Shown here: one piece after another, positions 24,947-32,322 of the stretch
Layout: each line of letters begins with the position of its first letter
Numbering within the stretch: position 1 is the stretch's first letter
Origin: Clostridiales bacterium
GTDB lineage: Bacteria; Bacillota; Clostridia; Christensenellales; CAG-314
Length of the DNA: 64,000 bases
Assembly (NCBI GenBank): GCA_022508375.1
Contig: JAFLVJ010000007.1
Span: forward strand, 42,785-106,784
Direction: 5' to 3'
Position numbers and translations under genes: made by a program
Notes under the pieces: model-generated
Seen by the model: the letters and a program-made list of their open reading frames with translations, nothing else
What the model was told of the DNA's origin: nothing
Databases searched by the model: none

Positions 24947-26680
24947 ATGAAACTGAACTACAAACGCACGATCCTTGTCGGATTCGCTTTCTTTTTGATA
25001 AGCGCGTTCTGGCAAGCGTACGACACTCTTGTTCCCCTCATGCTCACCAACAGGTTCGGTCTGGATCAAACCTGGTCGGGCGTAATCATGTCGTTGGACA
25101 ACATACTGGCTCTGTTTATGTTACCGCTATTCGGAGCGCTCTCCGACAAAAAGGACACACGCTTCGGTAAGCGTACGCCATTCATCGTTATCGGCGCAGT
25201 AGCAGCCATATTGTGCTTTGTAGGATTGACCTTTGCTGACAACGCGCAACTTAACAGAGTGATGGAAAGCGGAACGGAAACCTACTGGACGGAAAATTAC
25301 GAGGTGGAAAACCGCGAGTACAACAGTATCACCAACAACGGCGTTGCGGAAAAATACACCGTTTGGGATTACACGGCGCTTGTAAAATACAACAAAACTT
25401 ACACCCAACTGGACGAAACTCAAAAAGCCGAACTCAAAAGTTGGTACACTACCAAGCTTGACGCCGACACCAAGTACTATTACGACAAATCCAACAACAG
25501 TTACACGCTTGTCGAACAAGATACCGTATTACCCAAAGGAGCGCTGACGACCAACGCGTATTCGTCGCTCGTGTCAGATGCGCGGTCGCAATTTGCCAAG
25601 AGCGTGACGGCAGGAAACGCGTGGATACTGGCAATATTTATCATAGTGTTACTGATGGTACTTATATCCATGGCAACCTTCCGCTCGCCCGCGGTGGCGT
25701 TGATGCCGGACGTAACGGTAAAGCCACTGCGTAGCAAGGGTAACGCAATAATCAACCTGATGGGTACGGCAGGCGGAATACTGGTACTGCTACTGGGCAT
25801 GATATTCGACACCAGCGCGGTGAAAAACCAAATGATGAGTTACACCTGGTTCGTCGTTGCCGTGTGCGGAATTATGCTTGCCGCATTGATTGTCTTCGTG
25901 CTGACCGTAAAGGAAAAGAAATGGAACGCCGAAATGCTATCCATGCAAGAAATACTGGACGCAGCGGAGTCCGAAAAGGAAAAATCCTCACCCCAAGCCA
26001 CCACTGCAGCTAACGAAACAACAGCCACAACAGCCGACGAGGCTACACCTCCCAAAAAGGAAAGGTTACCCAAGGACAAGCTTGTTTCACTGATACTGAT
26101 ACTTGCATCCGTTGCGCTGTGGTTTACGGGCTACAACGCAATAACAAGCAAGTACAGTGTGTATTCGTTGAATGTACTCAACAAGAGCTACAACACCACC
26201 CTACTCATTGCCCAAGCGGCGGCGGTTGTCGCCTACATTCCCGTAGGTATGCTTGCAAGCAAGATAGGCCGTAAAAAGTCCATCCTCATTGGCATAGGAT
26301 TGCTTACAGTTGCATTTGGCGGAGCGATATTTATAAACGCTTCCACACCCGGTTGGATAATGTATATACTGTTTGCCTTGGCGGGCATTGCATGGGCGAC
26401 GATAAACGTCAACAGCTTCCCCATGGTTGTTGAGCTTGCCAAAGGACCCAACGTCGGACAATATACAGGTTACTACTACACCGCAAGTATGGCGGCACAG
26501 GTTGTAACTCCGATACTGTCAGGTGCGTTGATGGATGCCTTCGGAACGATGTCAGTACTTTTCCCGTATGCCGCGATATTTGTAGCGATGTCCTTTGTGA
26601 CGATGCTATTTGTTAAGCACGGTGACAGCATTCCCGACGCGCCCAAAGACAAACTGGAAATGCTCGCCGGAGATGATTGA
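24947..26680 (+). CDS. MFS transporter with a large extracytoplasmic insertion (SLC45/GPH-like)
   Basis: A 577-residue carrier. Helix 1 and 2 text (FWQAYDTLVPLMLTNRFGL, then LALFMLPLFGALSDKKDTRFGKRTPFI) shows the MFS motif-A type loop GxLSDKxxxRFGKRxP seen in sucrose/SLC45-like and GPH transporters. Between helix 3 and helix 4 lies an insertion of about 130 residues (about 85-215, Tyr-, Asn- and Thr-rich), which by topology is outside the cell. A second, cytoplasmic Ala/Thr-rich loop (about 335-375) separates the two six-helix halves. The AAGGAG ribosome site is 6 bases before ATG 24947. Its substrate is probably a sugar or glycoside. The stop codon overlaps the first bases of repeat copy 4. 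Confidence 0.85.
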   Translation: MKLNYKRTILVGFAFFLISAFWQAYDTLVPLMLTNRFGLDQTWSGVIMSLDNILALFMLPLFGALSDKKDTRFGKRTPFIVIGAVAAILCFVGLTFADNAQLNRVMESGTETYWTENYEVENREYNSITNNGVAEKYTVWDYTALVKYNKTYTQLDETQKAELKSWYTTKLDADTKYYYDKSNNSYTLVEQDTVLPKGALTTNAYSSLVSDARSQFAKSVTAGNAWILAIFIIVLLMVLISMATFRSPAVALMPDVTVKPLRSKGNAIINLMGTAGGILVLLLGMIFDTSAVKNQMMSYTWFVVAVCGIMLAALIVFVLTVKEKKWNAEMLSMQEILDAAESEKEKSSPQATTAANETTATTADEATPPKKERLPKDKLVSLILILASVALWFTGYNAITSKYSVYSLNVLNKSYNTTLLIAQAAAVVAYIPVGMLASKIGRKKSILIGIGLLTVAFGGAIFINASTPGWIMYILFALAGIAWATINVNSFPMVVELAKGPNVGQYTGYYYTASMAAQVVTPILSGALMDAFGTMSVLFPYAAIFVAMSFVTMLFVKHGDSIPDAPKDKLEMLAGDD

Positions 26681-26796
26681 GTTGGGATAAACTTCGCAAT
26701 ACTGCGTTAAACTGCGCTTTACTTCGGGTCATGTACGCTTAGTACACTCCCCTTGTAAATGCTCGTTTGCCTTGTCTTGCTCGTTTCTACCAACTC
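26679..26796 (+). repeat. Dispersed stop-codon-adjacent hairpin element, copy 4
   Basis: 118 bp bounded by GAGTTGG / CCAACTC, with central hairpin TGTAC-GCTTA-GTACA. Read in the sense of the gene before it, it has the same order as copies 1 and 3 read in the sense of theirs. Its first two bases are part of the TGA stop of the MFS gene. Confidence 0.85.
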
Positions 26797-26825
26797 AATA
26801 TTACGAAATCCATAATAAAATACAA

Positions 26826-26870
26826 AATCACCCCAAACGAGAAAACGCTCAAATGGGGTGATTATTTTTA
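26826..26870. terminator. Bidirectional terminator between MFS gene and PLP-vitamer kinase gene
   Basis: Stem AATCACCCCA (26826-26835) / TGGGGTGATT (26854-26863) with a smaller GAG/CTC inner pairing, followed by ATTTTTA on the plus strand and TTTTGTATTTT on the minus. Confidence 0.85.
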
Positions 26871-26910
26871 TTTGTTTAATTGCCGAATTTACTCCACTAT
26901 AATAACGCAA

Positions 26911-27729
26911 TTACAGCAAGTCGATTACTTTGGAAAACTCGATGCCGAAACGGCGGTCGGAGCACACAGTTGCGCGGGCTGCTTTTTCGACGAAGTTTGC
27001 CGCGACTTGCGTTGCCACAAGCAAATTGTGTCCGTTGAGTATAGAACCCAACACCACCGAACTAAATACATCGCCCGTACCGGAATAGGTTATCTCAACA
27101 CGCTCGTTGGTAACAAAGTGACGGCTAGTCCCGTCCAAAACAATGTTACCTATAAGATTGCCACATTCAATACCTGTTATTACTGCACTTTGGGCGCCCG
27201 TTTTAATGAGGAAGTCGTCAAAAATTATTCCACAGGTAGCCAAAAACGTCGGTTCGTTTCGGTGGGATACAAGCTCCTCGTAATCTACGTCCGCAAGCAG
27301 GCACGCCTCGGTAAGATTGGGCGTAATACAATGAGCGTGTGATACAAGGCGCTTCATATGCTGTAGATACGTCTTATCGAATACGGGGTACAGTGCGCCG
27401 TTGTCGCCCATAATGGGATCGACAAGCGTATAGACGTTTTTGTCGGCAAAACCGCTCACAATGGCTGTCAGCGCCTTCAAAATACCGTTGTCGTTGCCAA
27501 AACCGACATAGATTGCGTCAGGCATACGGTTTGCAAGCAGACGGTCGGTAAATTCGGCAACGTTATCGTTGCGCTGTAGGGAAAAATTGCCAAATCCCGT
27601 CTGACAGGAGTAACTTGCGGTAACTATCGGCATGCAGTAATGTCCCAGCTTGGTAAAGATGGGTAAGTTAGCCACCATTGAGCAGTTGCCCAGTCCGGAT
27701 ATGTCGTTGTATATGAGAATATTTTTCAT
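26911..27729 (-). CDS. Pyridoxal/pyridoxamine kinase (PdxK/PdxY type)
   Basis: A 272-residue cytoplasmic ribokinase-fold kinase that phosphorylates pyridoxal, pyridoxamine or pyridoxine with ATP to feed PLP pools. The start NILIYNDISGLGNCSM is the family's nucleoside-side glycine loop, DPIMGDNG (about 124-131) is the Mg/ATP region, ITPNLTEA the conserved middle motif, and YSGTGDVFSSV holds the catalytic GTGD aspartate (about 221). Length is as expected. No good ribosome site precedes ATG 27729. It is last in the minus-strand run apbE/NusG-II fusion - Gx protein - kinase, 34 bases behind the Gx gene, so it is probably co-transcribed with flavin-handling genes. Confidence 0.88.
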   Translation of the reverse strand: MKNILIYNDISGLGNCSMVANLPIFTKLGHYCMPIVTASYSCQTGFGNFSLQRNDNVAEFTDRLLANRMPDAIYVGFGNDNGILKALTAIVSGFADKNVYTLVDPIMGDNGALYPVFDKTYLQHMKRLVSHAHCITPNLTEACLLADVDYEELVSHRNEPTFLATCGIIFDDFLIKTGAQSAVITGIECGNLIGNIVLDGTSRHFVTNERVEITYSGTGDVFSSVVLGSILNGHNLLVATQVAANFVEKAARATVCSDRRFGIEFSKVIDLL

Positions 27730-27763
27730 ATTTTGCCAAAAATTCTGTTTTTTTTACCCCAAA

Positions 27764-28417
27764 TCACTCTTTTGGGTTGTTTTGCTGTGTTCCGTCGGTT
27801 GCAGACTGTTCATCGGATGTCGCCGACGCATTATCTTGTTCTGTTTGCAACGCCGTTTGCACGGGTTTATTGGAGAAGTCAGCAACTCCCACAAAAACCT
27901 TCGTAGGCACAGCACGCAAAATGAACCACACGGCAAAGCCGACAATGATACCCGCCACCACACCGAGAAGTGCAAGCCAGGGCATGTAGCCAAACATCTC
28001 GGGAGTGTTACTGACAAGACAAAACACGACATTTTGCGTGAGGTTGTGCATGACTGCCGCCACCACCGATATCGCCACAATACTCACCTTGGGGTAAACA
28101 AATTCCACCAAGATGACGGAAACGATCACGCTGACAAGTCCTGCCGTCAGGCTGTACATAAGCGTAGATACATTGCCTGTAAATATGCTCCCGAGCGTTG
28201 TGCGGATAACTACCAGTATTATCGCCTCGGCGGGACCAAGCACAATGACGGTAAGCAACGAAAAGATGTTGCTAAGTCCCATCTTGGCACCGGGCAAAAA
28301 CAACGGCGGAAACAGGCTTTCCACCATGAACATGATAAGTCCCATAGCGGTAAGTACAGCCAGCGTTGCCACACGGCGGGCGCTAAAATATTGAGTTTTG
28401 GTAAGTGATTTTTTCAT
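27764..28417 (-). CDS. Gx transporter family membrane protein (Hpre_diP_synt_I, EetB-like)
   Basis: A 217-residue membrane protein with five to six helices and the ECF S-component-like start RRVATLAVLTAMGLIMFMVESLFPP, then PGAKMGLSNIFSL, TTLGSIFTG, SLTAGLVSV and HNLTQNVV. This family was long named heptaprenyl diphosphate synthase component I, without good evidence, and the related EetB protein is part of the flavin-based electron export system of Listeria and Enterococcus. A 30-residue acidic Gln/Ser-rich tail is cytoplasmic. The gene begins 6 bases after the apbE/NusG-II fusion stop codon, with an AGGA very close to the ATG, so it is translationally coupled to it. Confidence 0.8.
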   Translation of the reverse strand: MKKSLTKTQYFSARRVATLAVLTAMGLIMFMVESLFPPLFLPGAKMGLSNIFSLLTVIVLGPAEAIILVVIRTTLGSIFTGNVSTLMYSLTAGLVSVIVSVILVEFVYPKVSIVAISVVAAVMHNLTQNVVFCLVSNTPEMFGYMPWLALLGVVAGIIVGFAVWFILRAVPTKVFVGVADFSNKPVQTALQTEQDNASATSDEQSATDGTQQNNPKE

Positions 28418-28423
28418 ATCCTA

Positions 28424-30406
28424 TTAAGTAGTTATCTTGAGTCTATTAGGCGAACACACTATAGTTCCGCCCGAGCGACTTACCGCAGTGAAGTTGCGTA
28501 CGCAATCCTTGCTGCGTCCGCAAACGGAGTCGTGCATTACAACGGAGGGGTTACGTCCCCTGCTGACGTGTACGATGTTCTTGCGCTGTTCGCCCTGTAT
28601 TTCGCGCGTGAAAGTTATCTCAATGCCGTCCTGTATGTCCGACACAGCTATATCCCAGTGGTTAATACTGTCGGAGTTTATCATGTATTCGTTTCGCGTT
28701 ACGTTGTAAATAAATAGCGTTTCGCCCGTTTCGATATCAACGACGTTGACGACCTGTAGCTGAGTGTTGTCCGTATCGAAAATAAACACGTAAAACAGCA
28801 CCAGTATCACAAGTACCACGCAAATGTACACCATTACGTCCAACACCTTGAATGGCTTGTCCTTCTTGGCGTTTTGCACGTTTTGCGAAGTAGTCTTGCG
28901 TCCGCGAACAAAGTGATACACTACAAGCGCAACGGCACCCGCACCTAATATACAACCCAGTACAATCAATATGACGTTGTAGGTATTAGTCGGATTGTTA
29001 AACTCGGCGTTGGCGTCGTAATAAAAGAGTCCGTCATCGCCCAAATTAAGCGCCCAGGCGTAACCTTTGCCACTGTCGCTAAGAGTAACCTCATCCTTGC
29101 TGTAGTTAGATATAATCTGTTTGGCTCCCTTCAACGTTTCGTACTGTACAACAATCTTGATGTTGTTGTCCTTCAAGTAGCCGTTGACAAAATCCACAAT
29201 TTTATCACGCCCCATTACCGTAAGCGCAGTAGTAAGACAGTCCCCTTTAGCCGCCCAATATTCGTTATCGCCTTGCGGAGCAATTACCGTTACCGCCTTG
29301 ATACCCGTTTGCGCGGGCGCGCCCGTAACTCCGTCGAGAATGTGCGCGTACTCTACCCCATCTACAGTGTACTTGCGAACGTACTGTCCGCTTGTCGAAA
29401 CACTGGTTTTGCCAATATCTACGCTTAGCAATACCGAGAAAAACGAAGACGCGTCCTGTATGCCCATTGTGTTAAGTCCACCGTCATACTCCCAACCGAA
29501 CGCCTTGCTGCTTGAACCTGCGTCAACGAAAAATCGGTCTATGCCCCAACCAGCAATCAGCTCACGCGCTTTATCTACGGCATACCCCTTGGCAATGCCT
29601 CCAAGGTCAATCCACTGCTCGTAAGCCTTGTTATCCACCACGGCTGCGGCAACGTTTTTGGTTACGAAATACTGTCCGTCCAGTTCCTCAAGCACAACTG
29701 CCGACTTGGAAAAATCGGTAAACTCGGGGTCGGAAAAAGCGTCGATATACTTTGTTTCAGGCAACGGATAACCGTCACGCCAAAACTCCTGCGCAGTGAC
29801 CTCGCGGTCGTAATCCAAGCCAAAGTTACCTTTGCTGTATATACGGGAGGAAAATCCCCACAAATCGACCAAACGGTAAACGGCAGGGTTGAACGCTCCG
29901 CCCGTAATTTCATACATCTGTTGCGCAAGCAAGAGCATTTCGTAAGTCTCGCAAGTAATTTGCAACCTTGTCCCTTTGCTTGCGTTATTGTACGCCACTA
30001 CTTCGGAAGTATTCAACGCGGTACTCGCCAAGGCGTTAATCTTGCTAAACAGTCTAATAGCGTCACTGAACAAATCCACAAGTTTATTTCGTACAGCCAA
30101 CTGCGCAGTAGTCAAGGCGGTACTGCCTATTGAAAAATCGATAACCGTATCGGGCGTGGAATATATCTCAACCGTAACGGGGATTTCGCTTGCGCCAAAT
30201 AGCCTATCCTCGTACAAATACACCCCAACGGGCGTGTTATTTGCCGTTTTTGTAAACAGTCTGTAGGTTACGCCATCTACATCGATATCTAAGTAGGTAT
30301 TTGCGTCAGCGGCATAGGCAAGCTGTCCGTTGCCGACAATGCAACCGACTGCTATTACGCTTACAAGTAATATCACTATTAAGCTAACGCAAAGGGACTT
30401 TTTCAT
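28424..30406 (-). CDS. ApbE flavin transferase fused to membrane helices and a NusG-II-like domain
   Basis: A 660-residue exported multidomain protein. Residues 1-33 are a signal peptide (possible lipobox AVGC at 19-22, or cleavage after AYA). Residues about 75-400 are ApbE/FmnB, which attaches FMN from FAD to Ser/Thr of target proteins: WGFSS, the FAD/Mg block DLGGIAKGYAVDKA (about 268-281), FVDAGSSSKAF, TSGQYVRKY and HILDGVTGAPA. After two hydrophobic segments (about 480-502 and 524-546) comes an extracytoplasmic NusG-II/EetA-like domain ending MHDSVCGRSKDC and GGTIVCSPNRLKI. In Listeria FmnB and EetA are separate proteins; here they appear joined. Its promoter (TTGTCA/TAAAAT) leaves about two bases before ATG 30406, with no ribosome site. 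Confidence 0.88.
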   Translation of the reverse strand: MKKSLCVSLIVILLVSVIAVGCIVGNGQLAYAADANTYLDIDVDGVTYRLFTKTANNTPVGVYLYEDRLFGASEIPVTVEIYSTPDTVIDFSIGSTALTTAQLAVRNKLVDLFSDAIRLFSKINALASTALNTSEVVAYNNASKGTRLQITCETYEMLLLAQQMYEITGGAFNPAVYRLVDLWGFSSRIYSKGNFGLDYDREVTAQEFWRDGYPLPETKYIDAFSDPEFTDFSKSAVVLEELDGQYFVTKNVAAAVVDNKAYEQWIDLGGIAKGYAVDKARELIAGWGIDRFFVDAGSSSKAFGWEYDGGLNTMGIQDASSFFSVLLSVDIGKTSVSTSGQYVRKYTVDGVEYAHILDGVTGAPAQTGIKAVTVIAPQGDNEYWAAKGDCLTTALTVMGRDKIVDFVNGYLKDNNIKIVVQYETLKGAKQIISNYSKDEVTLSDSGKGYAWALNLGDDGLFYYDANAEFNNPTNTYNVILIVLGCILGAGAVALVVYHFVRGRKTTSQNVQNAKKDKPFKVLDVMVYICVVLVILVLFYVFIFDTDNTQLQVVNVVDIETGETLFIYNVTRNEYMINSDSINHWDIAVSDIQDGIEITFTREIQGEQRKNIVHVSRGRNPSVVMHDSVCGRSKDCVRNFTAVSRSGGTIVCSPNRLKITT

Positions 30407-30414
30407 ATTAAAAT

Positions 30415-30443
30415 ATTTTACTATATTTAGAGCAATTTGACAA
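30415..30443 (-). promoter_or_regulatory. Promoter of the ApbE/NusG-II - Gx - kinase operon
   Basis: Minus-strand TTGTCA (30438-30443) and TAAAAT (30415-30420), spacer 17 bp. The -10 box ends 8 bases before the ATG, pointing to a leaderless mRNA. Confidence 0.5.
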
Positions 30444-30533
30444 GAAAAAGAATCCTTTTATACTTATCCTTAGCACAACAATTTACTTGAGTGCAATTAA
30501 CAAGTTTTTAATGTAGTAGTTATTGAAAAATCG

Positions 30534-30562
30534 TTGAAAAAAGTAAAAAAAGGGTGTACAAT
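30534..30562 (+). promoter_or_regulatory. Promoter of the MscS-type channel gene
   Basis: TTGAAA (30534-30539) and TACAAT (30557-30562), spacer 17 bp. Confidence 0.6.
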
Positions 30563-30594
30563 TATCTTATTATTAAAACAAAGGAGGAACTTAA

Positions 30595-31590
30595 ATGTCC
30601 AAATTTTCAGAAGGAGTCAAACAAGACACCGAAATGCTTAAAAGCAAAGTAAAAGCCATTAAACCCGGCCGTTGGATAGTTCTTGCTATACTGCTCATCA
30701 TAACTATTCTTTCGTACGTCTTTTACGGCTTTTTCTTCGGCGAGGGTAACATATGGACCCCAACCGTTGACGCAGAAGGCAATCCCGAACCGTACTCCCT
30801 TACAGGAGTTGCACTACTCGACAAGATATGCACGTACGTACCGGCAATTGTCAGATGTATCCAATCAGTAACGATACTGTTGATAGTTGTTACAATACTG
30901 TCACTGGTTGCATACAAAGTATTCGGCAAGACACAACGTGGCGTAACCATCTACAGCCTTATCAAGAGCTTACTCAACTGGGTAACGGCGCTTATCATGA
31001 TAGTACTCATACTTGCAATCTTCGGCGTTGACACAACCGCACTCATCACCGGCGCAGGAGTTGTTACACTGGTTATCGGTCTCGGTATGCAATCACTCAT
31101 TGCCGACATCGTTGCAGGACTGTTCATCGTATTTGAAAATTCCTTCAATGTAGGCGACATCATCACCGTTGACGGTTTCCGTGGAGAAGTTGTGGAAATC
31201 GGTATCCGCACCACTAAACTCAAGGCTCTCGGTAACATCAAGATATTCAACAACAACAGTATCCAAGGTGTATTGAACCAAAGCGTAGAACCGTCCGTAG
31301 CTAAGACGTTGATCGACGTAGAATACGGCGACAGATTGCCCGAAATCGAAAAGATAATCAAGGAACACGTTGGAGATCTTCAAGTTGCAGGCGCACTTAG
31401 CCCCATCAGCTACGACGGCGTTGCAGAGCTTGGCGCAAGCGGAGTAACGCTGCAATTTACATGTCAATGCAACGAAGCAGATATCTTCCCTGTAGGCAGA
31501 GCATTAAACTTCGCAGTTAAAAACATGTTCGACGAAAACGGTATCGGTATCCCCTTCCCGCAAATTGTTGTTCACAACGCTGACAAGTAA
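30595..31590 (+). CDS. Small-conductance mechanosensitive channel (MscS family)
   Basis: A 331-residue membrane channel that opens under membrane tension and lets solutes out during hypo-osmotic shock. Helices lie at about 24-44, 82-103 and 122-145, followed by the pore helix with the Gly/Ala pattern ITGAGVVTLVIGLGMQSLIA and the beta domain GLFIVFENSFNVGDIITVDG. The C-terminal alpha-beta vestibule ends near residue 325. An AAGGAGG ribosome site is 6 bases before the ATG. It is monocistronic, with a strong terminator shared with the converging lipoprotein gene. Confidence 0.93.
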   Translation: MSKFSEGVKQDTEMLKSKVKAIKPGRWIVLAILLIITILSYVFYGFFFGEGNIWTPTVDAEGNPEPYSLTGVALLDKICTYVPAIVRCIQSVTILLIVVTILSLVAYKVFGKTQRGVTIYSLIKSLLNWVTALIMIVLILAIFGVDTTALITGAGVVTLVIGLGMQSLIADIVAGLFIVFENSFNVGDIITVDGFRGEVVEIGIRTTKLKALGNIKIFNNNSIQGVLNQSVEPSVAKTLIDVEYGDRLPEIEKIIKEHVGDLQVAGALSPISYDGVAELGASGVTLQFTCQCNEADIFPVGRALNFAVKNMFDENGIGIPFPQIVVHNADK

Positions 31591-31608
31591 TAACAAAACA
31601 GCAACAAA

Positions 31609-31640
31609 AAATCTCACTCGAAACCGAGTGAGATTTTTTT
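31609..31640. terminator. Bidirectional terminator between mscS-type gene and FMN-binding lipoprotein gene
   Basis: Perfect 12 bp stem AAATCTCACTCG / CGAGTGAGATTT with a 4 base loop, and T/A runs on both sides. Confidence 0.9.
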
Positions 31641-31662
31641 AGTTAATTGTTATTCGCTTCAA

Positions 31663-32148
31663 TTATGCAAGTTTGCTAAGAGCGTTTTGAACTGCAACGA
31701 TGATACGAGCGGAAGATTGTGTAGCACCTGTGATGCAGGGAACACCTTCACCAACGGATTGTCCGTCAACTGTAGCAGTTGCTGTCCAGCCTTTAACGGT
31801 GTCAACCTTTTGTCCTACGAAAGTATCTTCAAGCCATTGTGCATAAGCAGCTTCGGTCTTTGTGTAACCAAGTTGGTATCCTTCGTCACCGGCTTTCTTA
31901 TCTGTGCTTTCTGTCCATGTAGAAGTTGTACGTGTCCATTCAGCATAGTCAACAAGTTCAACCTTCATGATTGTGTCACCCTTTACGGTAACCTTAACTT
32001 TTACGCCGTAATCGGGTTTTGTTGCGTCGTACTTGTTTGCATAGTTGCAAGATCCTTCAAGTTCTTGTTCGCCGCCGCAAGCAGCAAGAACGAGAACAAG
32101 GGACAGAGCCATTACTACTGCAAGAGCAATAACAATAAGTTTTTTCAT
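31663..32148 (-). CDS. FMN-binding-domain lipoprotein (PplA-like)
   Basis: A 161-residue exported lipoprotein. Residues 1-24 are a signal peptide ending LVLAAC, a canonical lipobox. The rest is one FMN_bind domain: GVKVKVTVKGDTIMKVELVD at the start and CITGATQSS near residue 143, the motif in which ApbE enzymes link FMN to the threonine or serine (compare SGAT in NqrC/RnfG and the PplA domains). In Listeria PplA is the surface lipoprotein that passes electrons to outside acceptors and carries two such domains; this has one. ATG 32148 has AAGGAG 9 bases upstream; a TTG 18 bases earlier overlaps that site. It is the likely substrate of the ApbE part encoded at 28424-30406. Confidence 0.85.
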   Translation of the reverse strand: MKKLIVIALAVVMALSLVLVLAACGGEQELEGSCNYANKYDATKPDYGVKVKVTVKGDTIMKVELVDYAEWTRTTSTWTESTDKKAGDEGYQLGYTKTEAAYAQWLEDTFVGQKVDTVKGWTATATVDGQSVGEGVPCITGATQSSARIIVAVQNALSKLA

Positions 32149-32215
32149 GTTTCTTTTCTCCTTCAAAAAATATATTTTTTGTATTTAGAAATTTATTTTC
32201 CAAATTTCCATACGA

Positions 32216-32244
32216 ATTATACCATACAAATTATATTTAGCCAA
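32216..32244 (-). promoter_or_regulatory. Promoter of the FMN-binding lipoprotein gene
   Basis: Minus-strand TTGGCT (32239-32244), 17 bp spacer, TATAAT (32216-32221) with an extended TGG before the -10 box. Confidence 0.65.
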
Positions 32245-32322
32245 CTTTTTTTAATACCATAGTTTAATAAATTTTTGTTGACAAATATATAAAAATTTTC
32301 TATGACGCGCGTGTGGTCTGTT

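Noticed and set aside
32278..32306. Plus-strand promoter TTGACA/TATGAC reading into proS
   Set aside because: Good spacing, but it would only make an antisense RNA, the -10 is poor, and nothing else supports it.
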